Assembly (NCBI GenBank): GCA_028277225.1
Contig: JANQHB010000076.1
Coordinates: forward strand, 1-35,230
Source of the DNA: Chlorobium sp.
Lineage (GTDB): Bacteria > Bacteroidota > Chlorobiia > Chlorobiales > Chlorobiaceae
DNA: 35,230 nucleotides
Reading direction: 5' to 3'
A program made the translations under genes and the position numbers. Below the pieces are notes generated by a model. The model did no database searches. It was not told the DNA's origin and was given only the letters and a program-made list of their open reading frames with translations. Below, piece by piece: positions 16,703-24,490 of this stretch (position 1 is the stretch's first letter; the number at the start of each line of letters is the position of its first letter).

Positions 16703-17968
16703 ATGGCGTTTGAACTGGATCCCGGTTTGTTTGAAAATGAAGAGGAGAAGGGCGTATCGATCAAGATTGTCGGTATCGGCGGCTGCGGCGGCAATGCGGT
16801 CAACAACATGATCGACCGCAGGATTGCGAGCGTGGATTTCATAGCGTTCAACACCGACCGCCAGGCATTGCTCAACTCGAAGGCTGCCGTGAGGGTTCAG
16901 ATCGGCAAAAAAGCGACAAACGGCCTTGGTGCAGGCGCGGATCCGGCCAAAGGCAGGCAGGCTGCCGAGGATGACCGCGATGCTATTGCCGACCAGCTCA
17001 GGGGAGCCGATCTTGTTTTTATCGCAGCGGGCATGGGCAAAGGAACCGGGACCGGCGCGGCTCCGGTTGTTGCTTCGATAGCCAGGAACATGGGTATCCT
17101 GACTATCGGGGTCGTGACCAGGCCATTCAGATTCGAGGGCGATATAAAAGCCCAGATAGCCGACGGCGGTATTACCGAACTCAGAAAGTTCATCGATACG
17201 CTGATTGTTATCGAAAATGAAAAAATCCTCAGTATTGCCGAGGAGAGCATCGGGGCGACCGAGGCGTTCAATATGGCAAATGATGTTCTTTACCGGGCTG
17301 CAAAGGGTATTGCCGATATCATAACCAGTCATGGTCATGTCAACGTTGATTTTGCAGACGTGAGAAGTATCATGTCCGATGCCGGTGATGCGGTAATGGG
17401 TTCTGCATCTGCATCGGGAGATCGACGGGCGCTCAAGGCCACGGCAGAAGCGGTTGCAAGCCCTCTGATGGAGGGGGTCACCCTCAAGGGTGCAAAGGGA
17501 GTGCTGGTCAATATGACCGGCGACGTTACCATGAGGGACATGTCGGATGCGATGAACTACCTTGAGGAGCAGGTAGGAAAAAAGGCAAAAATAATAAACG
17601 GGTATGTCGAAAATTCTGAAGCGACCGGAGAGATACGGGTAACGGTAATCATAACCGGTTTCAGCCGCGCTGATGACGGGGAGTCCGCAAAAGATTCGGC
17701 ATCAGGTATGCATGGCCGTAATCCGGAAATTCCGAAAGGACTGCATTCACCGCAGGCCTACCGGCATTCCGGGACAGGTATGCACGAGCAGCCGGATGAT
17801 GATTATGAGAGACCGGCTTATCTGCGACGGAATATTTCCATACGCGAACCCTTTGATGTTCCCCGGCAGGCAAAGGATGATGGGGCCGAAGAGGACGAGA
17901 GCGGCAACGATGTCATTCGCAAGGGAGAAGCCGGGACGCCGGCTTACCTGAGGCGTCGCGGAAGTTAG
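16703..17968 (+). CDS. ftsZ: Cell division tubulin FtsZ, with two C-terminal peptide motifs
   Basis: 421 aa GTPase that forms the Z ring. VGIGGCGGNAVNNM and the tubulin signature GMGKGTGTGAAP bind GTP, and NDVLYRAAKGIADII lies in the T7-helix region. After the globular domain (to about 320) comes a charged linker. The C-terminal conserved peptide, which docks FtsA and other partners, appears as PAYLRR at 413-418 and also earlier as PAYLRR at 371-376. AGAGGAGGAAC gives a strong ribosome site. It is the last gene of the dcw cluster. Confidence 0.97.
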   Translation: MAFELDPGLFENEEEKGVSIKIVGIGGCGGNAVNNMIDRRIASVDFIAFNTDRQALLNSKAAVRVQIGKKATNGLGAGADPAKGRQAAEDDRDAIADQLRGADLVFIAAGMGKGTGTGAAPVVASIARNMGILTIGVVTRPFRFEGDIKAQIADGGITELRKFIDTLIVIENEKILSIAEESIGATEAFNMANDVLYRAAKGIADIITSHGHVNVDFADVRSIMSDAGDAVMGSASASGDRRALKATAEAVASPLMEGVTLKGAKGVLVNMTGDVTMRDMSDAMNYLEEQVGKKAKIINGYVENSEATGEIRVTVIITGFSRADDGESAKDSASGMHGRNPEIPKGLHSPQAYRHSGTGMHEQPDDDYERPAYLRRNISIREPFDVPRQAKDDGAEEDESGNDVIRKGEAGTPAYLRRRGS

Positions 17969-18033
17969 CCGGCCATGAACTCATTCGACATCAATCTTTT
18001 CAGAAATGTAACGCCCTATGGTTTTTTACGGAA

Positions 18034-18061
18034 TTGTTTGTACTCTCATACATGTTATCTT
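18034..18061 (+). promoter_or_regulatory. Putative promoter of the sdh operon
   Basis: TTGTTT at 18034-18039 and TATCTT at 18056-18061, 16 bases apart, with TGT directly before the latter (extended -10 form). It lies in the 154-base gap between ftsZ and the first sdh gene. The same TGTTATCTT string precedes galE at 24461-24468 (GTTATCTT preceded by T). No clear terminator for ftsZ is seen in the gap, so read-through is also possible. Confidence 0.4.
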
Positions 18062-18122
18062 GTCTGCTGACCGTCGAAGACGGCCAGGCGAGGTTTCTTG
18101 CTGGAACGATTAATTAGGGAGG

Positions 18123-18545
18123 ATGCTGCATAAACGTGAACGGCCGGGGTCACCCTCGTTCAGGACATTTCTTTCTACGGTCTTTTCTTACCGGAAAAAC
18201 GCGGGAATGGCGGCCTGGATGCTGCATCGCCTGACAGGCCTTGCGCTGGTTCTTTATCTCGTTATGCACATCATTGGATTACGGTCTCTTACCGATCCGG
18301 TTCTTTTTGAAATATATGTTACCACCTTCCGTTCCCCCCTTTTCAAGATTGCCGAAGTCATGCTCCTGGGTTCGATAGCCTTTCATGGCTTCAACGGTCT
18401 GAGAATCGCAATACAGGACGCGTTTTACCGCTCGGAAAACCAGCGAAGGATGTTTTACGGAGTGCTGGCATTTACGGCGGCAGTTGTCATCGTCGGGGGT
18501 CTTGTTATTCTGTATCCGTATTTCATAAAGCCGCTTTTGCCATGA
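18123..18545 (+). CDS. sdhC: Succinate dehydrogenase/fumarate reductase cytochrome b subunit (SdhC-like)
   Basis: 140 aa with three membrane helices. It anchors the succinate dehydrogenase/fumarate reductase complex and is expected to bind haem b and quinone. MLHRLTGLALVLYLVMHIIG carries the R-x-x-G quinone-site motif and a candidate haem His. AFHGFNGLRI supplies a second His in helix 2. ATG 18123 is the earliest in-frame start, but GGGAGG abuts it with no spacer, so initiation is unusual. The stop overlaps the next gene by ATGA. In green sulfur bacteria this complex serves the reductive TCA cycle. Confidence 0.85.
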   Translation: MLHKRERPGSPSFRTFLSTVFSYRKNAGMAAWMLHRLTGLALVLYLVMHIIGLRSLTDPVLFEIYVTTFRSPLFKIAEVMLLGSIAFHGFNGLRIAIQDAFYRSENQRRMFYGVLAFTAAVVIVGGLVILYPYFIKPLLP

Positions 18546-19042
18546 GTCCTCGAGAAGAAACCGGTGAGCGCCTTTCGGAAAAACGATTCAGGGCCGTTGG
18601 ATGGCTGATGCAGCGCATAACCGGTCTTGGTCTTGTGCTTTTTCTCGGACTTCATTTCCTTCTGCAGCACTTACCGAACGGCTTCCTGGCAACAGCTGAA
18701 GAGTACAATCGTATGCTGCAGCAGGGAGAAGTGCTCATGCAGCAGGAAAGCCAAAGCCCGAAAGGCGCGTGGGCACCAAAAGAAGCCCTTCCGGGAGAAC
18801 ATGTCATAACATACAGCAAGGTTGTCGAGCGTCTGCAATCTCCACTCTGGAAAGTGATCGACATCTCCCTGCTCCTGCTTGCGCTCTCTCACGGGATGCA
18901 GGGTCTGAGCAAGGTTCTTGGTGACTATGTGGCCCGTGTACGCCTCAGGCGTACTCTCGTCGCACTGGGGTGGATTGCTGCGGCCTTGCTCGCGTGGGAG
19001 GGTATTCGGGTGATTCTGGCTGCAGGAATGAATATTGGTTGA
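18542..19042 (+). CDS. sdhD: Succinate dehydrogenase/fumarate reductase membrane anchor subunit (SdhD-like)
   Basis: 166 aa with three hydrophobic helices and the same pattern as the preceding gene: MQRITGLGLVLFLGLHFLL in helix 1 and LSHGMQGLSKVLGDYV in helix 2. The two are probably diverged partners forming a two-subunit anchor. Between helix 1 and helix 2 lies a hydrophilic loop of about 60 residues, longer than usual, rich in Gln and Glu. It is coupled to sdhC by an ATGA overlap and lies 6 bases before sdhA. Confidence 0.8.
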   Translation: MSPREETGERLSEKRFRAVGWLMQRITGLGLVLFLGLHFLLQHLPNGFLATAEEYNRMLQQGEVLMQQESQSPKGAWAPKEALPGEHVITYSKVVERLQSPLWKVIDISLLLLALSHGMQGLSKVLGDYVARVRLRRTLVALGWIAAALLAWEGIRVILAAGMNIG

Positions 19043-19048
19043 GAAGGT

Positions 19049-20806
19049 ATGAGGATTGTCTATCATGATGTCGTCGTTGTCGGTTCAGGGCTTGCGGGCC
19101 TGAGGGCGGCTGTCGAGATTGCCGGAAAGCATGACGTAGCGGTGTTATCCAAACTGCATCCGCTTCGTTCCCATTCGGGTGCGGCCCAGGGAGGCATCTC
19201 TGCGGCGCTGGGCAATGCCGGTGAAGACTCCCCCCTCTGGCATGCCTACGATACGGTTAAAGGCTCTGATTTCCTTGCCGACCAGTACGCCGTCGAGGTT
19301 ATGTGCAATGATGCCCCAAGGGCCATTATCGAGCTGGAACATATGGGGGTGCCTTTTTCCCGGCTGGAAAACGGGCGCATTGCACAGCGCCCTTTCGGGG
19401 GACACACCAGCAACTACGGCAAGGCGCCTGTTCGCAGAACCTGTTATGCCGCAGACAGGACCGGCCATGTCTGTCTCCATACCCTCTATGAGCAGTCGCT
19501 CTTGAAAAACGTGAGCTTTTATTCCGAATATCAGGTGCTCGATCTTTGCATGAACGACGGTGCGACGAACGGTGTCGTGGCGGCCGATCTGAAGACAGGT
19601 GAGGTCATGATCTTTCATGCCCGTTCTGTTATTCTTGCAACCGGGGGGTATGGAAAGGCGTGGATGACAACCTCGAATGCCTATGCAAATACCGGCGACG
19701 GCCTGGGTATTGCACTCAATAACGGTATTCCTCTGCAGGATATGGAGTTTGTCCAGTTCCATCCGACAGGACTCTACCGGTTGGGCATTCTCATTACCGA
19801 AGCGGCAAGAGGTGAAGGCGGTATACTTCGCAACGGCGAGGGAGAGCGTTTTATGGAACGATACGCTCCGAGCATCAAGGATCTCGCCCCCCGGGATATT
19901 GTCAGCCGCAGTATCTACGAGGAGTTGCGCGACGGGCGCGGCGCAGGCCCCCTCAAAGACCATGTTCTGCTTGATCTTACAAGTCTTTCAAAGAAGGCTA
20001 TTGCTGAAAAATTGCCCGAGATCGAATCTTTTGCAAAAACCTATCTCGGAATAGAACCTGCACAGGAACCCATACCCGTACAGCCGACCTGCCACTACGC
20101 CATGGGGGGTATCCCTTCCGACGTGAACGGTCGGGTTACACGGGATAGCGAGGGCAGCGAAATTCCGGGTCTGTGGGCTATCGGGGAAGTCGCCTGTGTC
20201 TCCGTTCACGGAGCAAACAGGCTTGGCTCCAATTCCCTGCTTGACCTGATCGTTTTCGGCAGGCGGGCTGGAAAAGACATCAACCGGTATCTCGACAGGG
20301 TTTGTCTTGCCCCCCGCCCTCTCGATATCGAGCCGGGTCTGCAGGCTCTTCGGCACCTCGATCTGCTGAAACGGAGAAAAACGGGTGAGACCGTGCATGA
20401 GGTCCGCACGGACCTCCAGAGGGTCATGATGGAGAACGTCTCGGTGTTCCGGGACGAGGAAGGCCTGAAGAAGGCTGTCCGGGATATTACGCAGCTTCAG
20501 GAGCGGGCAGCTCTCCTGAGAGTTGTCGATCAGGGCCGCGTTTTCAACACAGAGCTGCTTGAGGCAATCGAACTGCAGCATATGGTGAACTATTCCAAAG
20601 CTGTTGCAGTAGCGGCGCTTGAAAGGAAAGAGTCCCGGGGTGCACACAGCAGGGTCGATTACCCGAAAAGGGATGACGGCTCGTGGCTCAGGCATTCACT
20701 GTTCTATCTCGAAAAAGAAAACGGGCACCGTTACGAGCACAAGCCCGTTGACCTGTCACTGGCATCCCGCTACAGCATGTTTGTCCCTAAGGAAAGGAAG
20801 TACTAA
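19049..20806 (+). CDS. sdhA: Succinate dehydrogenase/fumarate reductase flavoprotein subunit
   Basis: 585 aa. It interconverts succinate and fumarate on covalently bound FAD. VVVGSGLAGLRAA binds FAD near the N-terminus. RSHSGAAQGG supplies the flavin-linking His42. Substrate-site blocks include QFHPTGLYRLGILITEAARG, HYAMGGI and HGANRLGSNSLLDLIVFGRR. Full length, with a normal C-terminal domain. It follows two anchor genes, but no iron-sulfur subunit gene follows inside this window. That subunit must be elsewhere, or the locus is rearranged. Direction cannot be read from sequence; fumarate reduction is the expected role in an rTCA organism. Confidence 0.93.
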   Translation: MRIVYHDVVVVGSGLAGLRAAVEIAGKHDVAVLSKLHPLRSHSGAAQGGISAALGNAGEDSPLWHAYDTVKGSDFLADQYAVEVMCNDAPRAIIELEHMGVPFSRLENGRIAQRPFGGHTSNYGKAPVRRTCYAADRTGHVCLHTLYEQSLLKNVSFYSEYQVLDLCMNDGATNGVVAADLKTGEVMIFHARSVILATGGYGKAWMTTSNAYANTGDGLGIALNNGIPLQDMEFVQFHPTGLYRLGILITEAARGEGGILRNGEGERFMERYAPSIKDLAPRDIVSRSIYEELRDGRGAGPLKDHVLLDLTSLSKKAIAEKLPEIESFAKTYLGIEPAQEPIPVQPTCHYAMGGIPSDVNGRVTRDSEGSEIPGLWAIGEVACVSVHGANRLGSNSLLDLIVFGRRAGKDINRYLDRVCLAPRPLDIEPGLQALRHLDLLKRRKTGETVHEVRTDLQRVMMENVSVFRDEEGLKKAVRDITQLQERAALLRVVDQGRVFNTELLEAIELQHMVNYSKAVAVAALERKESRGAHSRVDYPKRDDGSWLRHSLFYLEKENGHRYEHKPVDLSLASRYSMFVPKERKY

Positions 20807-20809
20807 CAG

Positions 20810-20878
20810 ATGCGTTATGGCAGCCTGGTCAGGCTGCAGCGCGAACAACGAATGAAAAAGGAGGCGATTGGTTCATGA
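20810..20878 (+). CDS. 22-codon ORF between sdhA and the CoA-transferase gene
   Basis: ATG at 20810, three bases after the sdhA stop, with AAGGAAAGGAAG about ten bases upstream. The frame runs 22 codons (MRYGSLVRLQREQRMKKEAI, then GS) to a TGA that overlaps the next gene's ATG (ATGA). It sits where an sdhB gene would be expected. It could be a coupling peptide, a scar of a deleted gene, or chance. Lys and Arg are frequent. No family is recognised. Confidence 0.35.
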   Translation: MRYGSLVRLQREQRMKKEAIGS

Positions 20879-22167
20879 ACTTCAAGTCAATATCAGCAGC
20901 AGACGCTGTTGCAGGGGTTCAGTCGGGACAGAGGGTTTTTCTACAGACGGCGGCGGCAACGCCGCAAAGGCTTATCAATGCACTGGTCGAGAGGGCTGAC
21001 AGCTTGAGGAGTGTCGAGCTTGTCAGTCTTCATACCGAGGGTGACGCGCCATATGTGCGTCCGGAGTACAGCAAGAGTTTTCGGCTCAATTCGCTCTTTG
21101 TCGGCAGGAATGTACGATCGGCAGTTCAGGAAGGACTTGCCGATGCGATTCCGATATTTTTAAGTGACGTGCCTGCCCTGTTTTACAGAAACGTTCTTCC
21201 TCTCGATTATGCTTTTGTTCATGTTTCGCCGCCGGACCGCCACGGTTACTGTTCCCTTGGCGTCTCGGTTGATGCGGCCCGTGCAGCGGTTCATACCGCA
21301 AGGAAAGTGGTGGCGCAGGTGAACCCGCATATGCCGAGGACGCATGGTGAGGGGCTGTTGCATGTGAGTAAAATAGATGCCATGGTCGAAGTCGATGATC
21401 CTCTGCCGGAAACACCAAGGCATGAACTGACCGATATAGAGAGGAAAATCGGCCAGAATGTCGCCTCCATCGTTGAGAACGGCGCGACACTCCAGATGGG
21501 TATCGGCGCAATTCCCGATGCAACGCTCGCTGCTTTGATCCACCACAGGGACCTCGGCATCCATACGGAAATGTTTTCTGACGGCGTTGTCGATCTTGTT
21601 GAAAAAGGGGTTGTTACCGGAAAATACAAGGCGACCCACAACGAGATCATTGTCGCCAGTTTTCTTGTCGGTACGCGCCGTCTGTACGATTTTGTCGATG
21701 ATAATCCGCTTGTGGAAATGTTCGGTTCGGATTATGTCAACGATACCAAGGAGATTCGTAAAAACCCGAGAGTCACGGCGATCAACAGCGCTATAGAGAT
21801 TGATATGAGCGGACAGGTCTGTGCCGATTCGATCGGCCGGCGGCATTTTTCCGGAGTTGGCGGCCAGATGGACTTCATCCGTGGAGCGGCACTTTCGCCC
21901 GATGGAAAACCGATCATTGCCCTGCCTTCGGTCACCAGGCGTGGAGAGTCCAGGATTGTGCCCATGCTGAAGCCGGGAGCCGGTGTCGTCACGACAAGGG
22001 CTCATGTCCAGTATGTCGTTACGGAATACGGGATCGTCAATCTCCATGGAAAAAACATGCGGCAGCGTGCCGAAGCGCTTGCAAGCATAGCGCATCCGAT
22101 GTTCCGTGAAGATATCTGCCGTGCGGCTCATGATCTTTACGGGGAGCATAGCAAGATCTGTATCTGA
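20875..22167 (+). CDS. Acetyl-CoA hydrolase/4-hydroxybutyrate CoA-transferase family protein
   Basis: 430 aa, two-domain CoA-transferase of the acetyl-CoA hydrolase/transferase family. GIGAIPDA at 209-216 and GIHTEMFSDGVVDLVEKGVV follow, with Glu232 the likely CoA-thioester-forming residue. GVGGQMDFIRGAALSPDG is the conserved C-terminal glycine-rich loop. AAGGAGG lies ten bases before ATG 20875. Family members use acetate, succinate, butyrate or 4-hydroxybutyrate. Co-location with succinate dehydrogenase suggests a succinyl-CoA:acetate type exchange, but that is inference and the substrate is not readable from sequence. A terminator follows. Confidence 0.85.
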   Translation: MNFKSISAADAVAGVQSGQRVFLQTAAATPQRLINALVERADSLRSVELVSLHTEGDAPYVRPEYSKSFRLNSLFVGRNVRSAVQEGLADAIPIFLSDVPALFYRNVLPLDYAFVHVSPPDRHGYCSLGVSVDAARAAVHTARKVVAQVNPHMPRTHGEGLLHVSKIDAMVEVDDPLPETPRHELTDIERKIGQNVASIVENGATLQMGIGAIPDATLAALIHHRDLGIHTEMFSDGVVDLVEKGVVTGKYKATHNEIIVASFLVGTRRLYDFVDDNPLVEMFGSDYVNDTKEIRKNPRVTAINSAIEIDMSGQVCADSIGRRHFSGVGGQMDFIRGAALSPDGKPIIALPSVTRRGESRIVPMLKPGAGVVTTRAHVQYVVTEYGIVNLHGKNMRQRAEALASIAHPMFREDICRAAHDLYGEHSKICI

Positions 22168-22221
22168 CAGGATTCTGAGCCCTCGCGAAGGCCATTTGAA
22201 AGGTGCCTTTCGCAGCGCCGC

Positions 22222-22267
22222 AAAAAAGAGGCTGTCTTGCCGAGTGTCAAGACAGCCTCTTCTCTTT
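22222..22267. terminator. Bidirectional intrinsic terminator
   Basis: A perfect 14-bp stem, AAGAGGCTGTCTTG (22226-22239) and CAAGACAGCCTCTT (22248-22261), with an 8-base loop. It is preceded by an A-run and followed by TCTCTTT. It lies between convergent genes and can serve the CoA-transferase gene on the plus strand and bchU on the minus strand. Confidence 0.9.
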
Positions 22268-22283
22268 GTGATGTCGTAGTGTG

Positions 22284-23351
22284 TTATGCCGGTTTAACGG
22301 CTTCGACATAGAGGTGCCCGTAACGGCGAACCATCCGGACATCGCTGAACCCGATTTTTTCAAGGATCGGCTTGTAGTTGGATTGCTCCTTGAAGCCCAA
22401 GACAGAAAACGGCATGCCTATTCCCATGATGTAGTGGCTGAGATAGTCGTAATTGGGATTGTCTTTTTCGTCGACAATCATATCGAGAACGAGGACCTTG
22501 CCGCCGGGTTCGAGGGCGTTGAAGGCCTTGGTGCACATCATTTCCGTAAGTTGTTCGTTTGCCGAGTAAAGGATCCTGCAGAACATGACCGCATCGGCTG
22601 ACGGGTATTCTTCGCGGTAGATATCGACGGCGGCACCCCTCAGCCTGTCGGAAAGTCCTTTTTCCGAAGCATTTTCATCGACAAGCTCGATAGCTCCCGG
22701 CAGATTGAGTATGGTTGTATCCAGTTGTGTGTATTTATGGCACAGGGCGGCTGAAATATCCCCGATGCCTCCGCCGACATCGACAAGCTTTTTGTTTTCG
22801 GCAAGATCGGCCTCTTCAAGCAGCAGCTTGATCGAGAAGTGTGCGTTGCGACGGTGGATTTCCTCGAAATAAAGATTCTCCTCTTTTGTTTTGGGCGGGT
22901 AAGAGGTTTCGCCTTTGTAGTCAAGGTTGCCCCTGACAGCTTCGGCCATCTGCATATAGAAGTTTTCTGCCGTATAGGCCATGGCTTCGGCTACCGGTAC
23001 CATATATAGGTTCGGGTGGTCTTCACTCGGTACGAACATGCTTTTTGCAAACCCGGTCAACGTCCACTTCCCGTTCTTTTCTTCTGTAATGCCGATCTGG
23101 CGCAATGCTTCGAGCAGCATTCCAAGCCTGGGTGTTACAGCTCCTATCGATGATGAAAGAGATTCGATGTCCCGGGGTTCATCACCGAGAAGGGTGAAAA
23201 GATCGAGTTCGAGAGCGGCCTTGAAACAGCCGAACTCGACAAGGCCCTTGAAGAGGATTTCATTGGCCCGCTCGTTGAGTTTGAGTAGTTCAGTGTCATT
23301 CATGTTCGGATTGGCTAGTGAGTTACTATCCCGGGCGGTTTTGTTGGGCAT
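22284..23351 (-). CDS. bchU: Bacteriochlorophyllide C-20 methyltransferase BchU
   Basis: 355 aa SAM-dependent methyltransferase of the O-methyltransferase fold. BchU methylates C-20 of the chlorin ring, the step that separates BChl c and e from BChl d. An N-terminal winged-helix/dimerisation region is followed by the SAM loop LVDVGGGIGDISAAL (189-203). FCRILYSANEQL and YDYLSHYIMGIGMPFSVLGF match C. tepidum BchU as I recall it. Tyr262 and His306 line up with its Tyr246 and His290 at a constant offset of 16. The ATG at 23351 has GGGAG upstream; Met17 (23303) is the start nearer to other BchU proteins. The frame is intact, unlike the inactivated copies known in BChl d strains. Confidence 0.92.
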   Translation of the reverse strand: MPNKTARDSNSLANPNMNDTELLKLNERANEILFKGLVEFGCFKAALELDLFTLLGDEPRDIESLSSSIGAVTPRLGMLLEALRQIGITEEKNGKWTLTGFAKSMFVPSEDHPNLYMVPVAEAMAYTAENFYMQMAEAVRGNLDYKGETSYPPKTKEENLYFEEIHRRNAHFSIKLLLEEADLAENKKLVDVGGGIGDISAALCHKYTQLDTTILNLPGAIELVDENASEKGLSDRLRGAAVDIYREEYPSADAVMFCRILYSANEQLTEMMCTKAFNALEPGGKVLVLDMIVDEKDNPNYDYLSHYIMGIGMPFSVLGFKEQSNYKPILEKIGFSDVRMVRRYGHLYVEAVKPA

Positions 23352-23493
23352 GATCTCCCGGATACCAGTGCCTGCGGGATTTATAAAGACGATTCCGGTG
23401 TTTTTATAGAAACTTTAATTTATTCTAAAAAGCCGTATTAAGCAACCCGAACTACCGTTCCTGAGTACAGGGATTGTAAAGGAGGGAGTCATC

Positions 23494-23703
23494 ATGCTTT
23501 CGAGTCTGTCAAAGCTTACTGACGAGCAGTTGAAGGAGATCAGGGTCCTTGAAAAAAGCATCGGCAAGACACTGCTTTCCTATTCGAGCTACGATGTCGT
23601 TGCTGAAAATCTTACCGAAGAGGAACTGGGTAAAGTCCACGAACTTGAAAAGATGCTCGGCACGGTTCTGGTCGCTGTCAGGGAGCCGTTCCGTCAGGAA
23701 TAA
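23494..23703 (+). CDS. Small hypothetical protein with an internal duplication
   Basis: 69 aa, not recognised. AAAGGAGGG lies about 8 bases before the ATG, a near-ideal ribosome site, which argues for a real gene. The sequence is two similar helix-forming halves: LTDEQLKEIRVLEKSIGKTL and LTEEELGKVHELEKMLGTVL, separated by about 16 residues. No signal peptide or membrane helix. It is divergent from bchU, and its last 26 bases overlap the 3' end of the convergent pgeF gene. A small adaptor or regulatory role is possible, but nothing in the sequence fixes it. Confidence 0.75.
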   Translation: MLSSLSKLTDEQLKEIRVLEKSIGKTLLSYSSYDVVAENLTEEELGKVHELEKMLGTVLVAVREPFRQE

Positions 23704-24439
23704 TCCCGATGAGCGCCATCATGCGTCCGGTGTTTCCGTTTTCTTTTCGATAGGAATAGTAGTCGTTGTTATTCCGCACCGTACAGAATGGAGACGTTGC
23801 TATTGTCGTATCGGCAAGTCCGCCGTGTATGAGCTGTTGTCTGTTGACCGAGCTCAGGTCAAGCTGGCAGGTCCCTGAAGGATTTGGCTCTGTATGCCGT
23901 GATTCGAATCGGGACGCAACCTCTCTTCCGACCTCATAGGCGGCAGCAGAAATGCCTGTACCTATCCAGGCAAGGCATGATGACGGTTTTGTCCCGAAGC
24001 CTTCCCGCATGGCCGATAGTGTCTTTCCCGCCACGTTTGCAGCGCTTCCCTGCCATCCTGCATGGGCCGCTCCCACCACATTACGTTCCCTGTCATAGAT
24101 GAGCACCGGAAAGCAGTCGGCTGTGAGAATGCAGAGGTACAGGCCGGCTCTGTCGGTAATGAATGCGTCATAACCGGAATAGTGTCCACCCTCCCTGGCA
24201 TGGAGAACCTTCGTTCCGTGCACCTGGTCGGCGGTGACCAGCGAAGACGGGTGTATTCCGGCATGATTGCAGAGTATCTGACGGTTCATCCTCGTGTTTT
24301 CAGGAGTGTCGCGTGTATTGTGCCCAAGGTTGAGGGAGGCAAACGGCTCGTCACTGATTCCGCCGTGACGTGTTGTCTGCAGGGCAAGCAGATTCGGGTA
24401 TGGCGAGAAAATATCCGGCTTTATCATCATGTCTTGCAT
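23678..24439 (-). CDS. pgeF: Laccase-domain peptidoglycan editing factor / purine nucleoside phosphorylase family (PgeF/YfiH)
   Basis: 253 aa, Cu-oxidase_4/DUF152 family. Members have been described as zinc-dependent purine nucleoside phosphorylase/adenosine deaminase, and E. coli YfiH as an editor that removes wrongly incorporated L-Ser from the muropeptide precursor. The metal-site residues are visible: His74 in ADQVHG, Cys109 in TADCFPVLI and His126 in GAAHAGWQG. Length is normal. It is transcribed against the small gene at 23494 and divergently from galE, with a 51-base gap. A wall-editing role would fit the nearby dcw cluster, but the two are not in one operon. Confidence 0.9.
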   Translation of the reverse strand: MQDMMIKPDIFSPYPNLLALQTTRHGGISDEPFASLNLGHNTRDTPENTRMNRQILCNHAGIHPSSLVTADQVHGTKVLHAREGGHYSGYDAFITDRAGLYLCILTADCFPVLIYDRERNVVGAAHAGWQGSAANVAGKTLSAMREGFGTKPSSCLAWIGTGISAAAYEVGREVASRFESRHTEPNPSGTCQLDLSSVNRQQLIHGGLADTTIATSPFCTVRNNNDYYSYRKENGNTGRMMALIGIIPDGTAP

Positions 24440-24490
24440 GCAATCAATTTAGCCGAAAGTGTTATCTTAACCAATCACTTAAAAGGAGCT

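Noticed and set aside
21160..22149. 329-codon minus-strand open frame opposite the CoA-transferase gene
   Set aside because: Low-complexity, Arg/His-rich product with no motif; the plus-strand gene has clear family blocks and a good ribosome site.
24062..24490. N-terminal extension of galE
   Set aside because: It is antisense to pgeF, and AAAAGGAG plus the NAD-binding start clearly mark ATG 24491.
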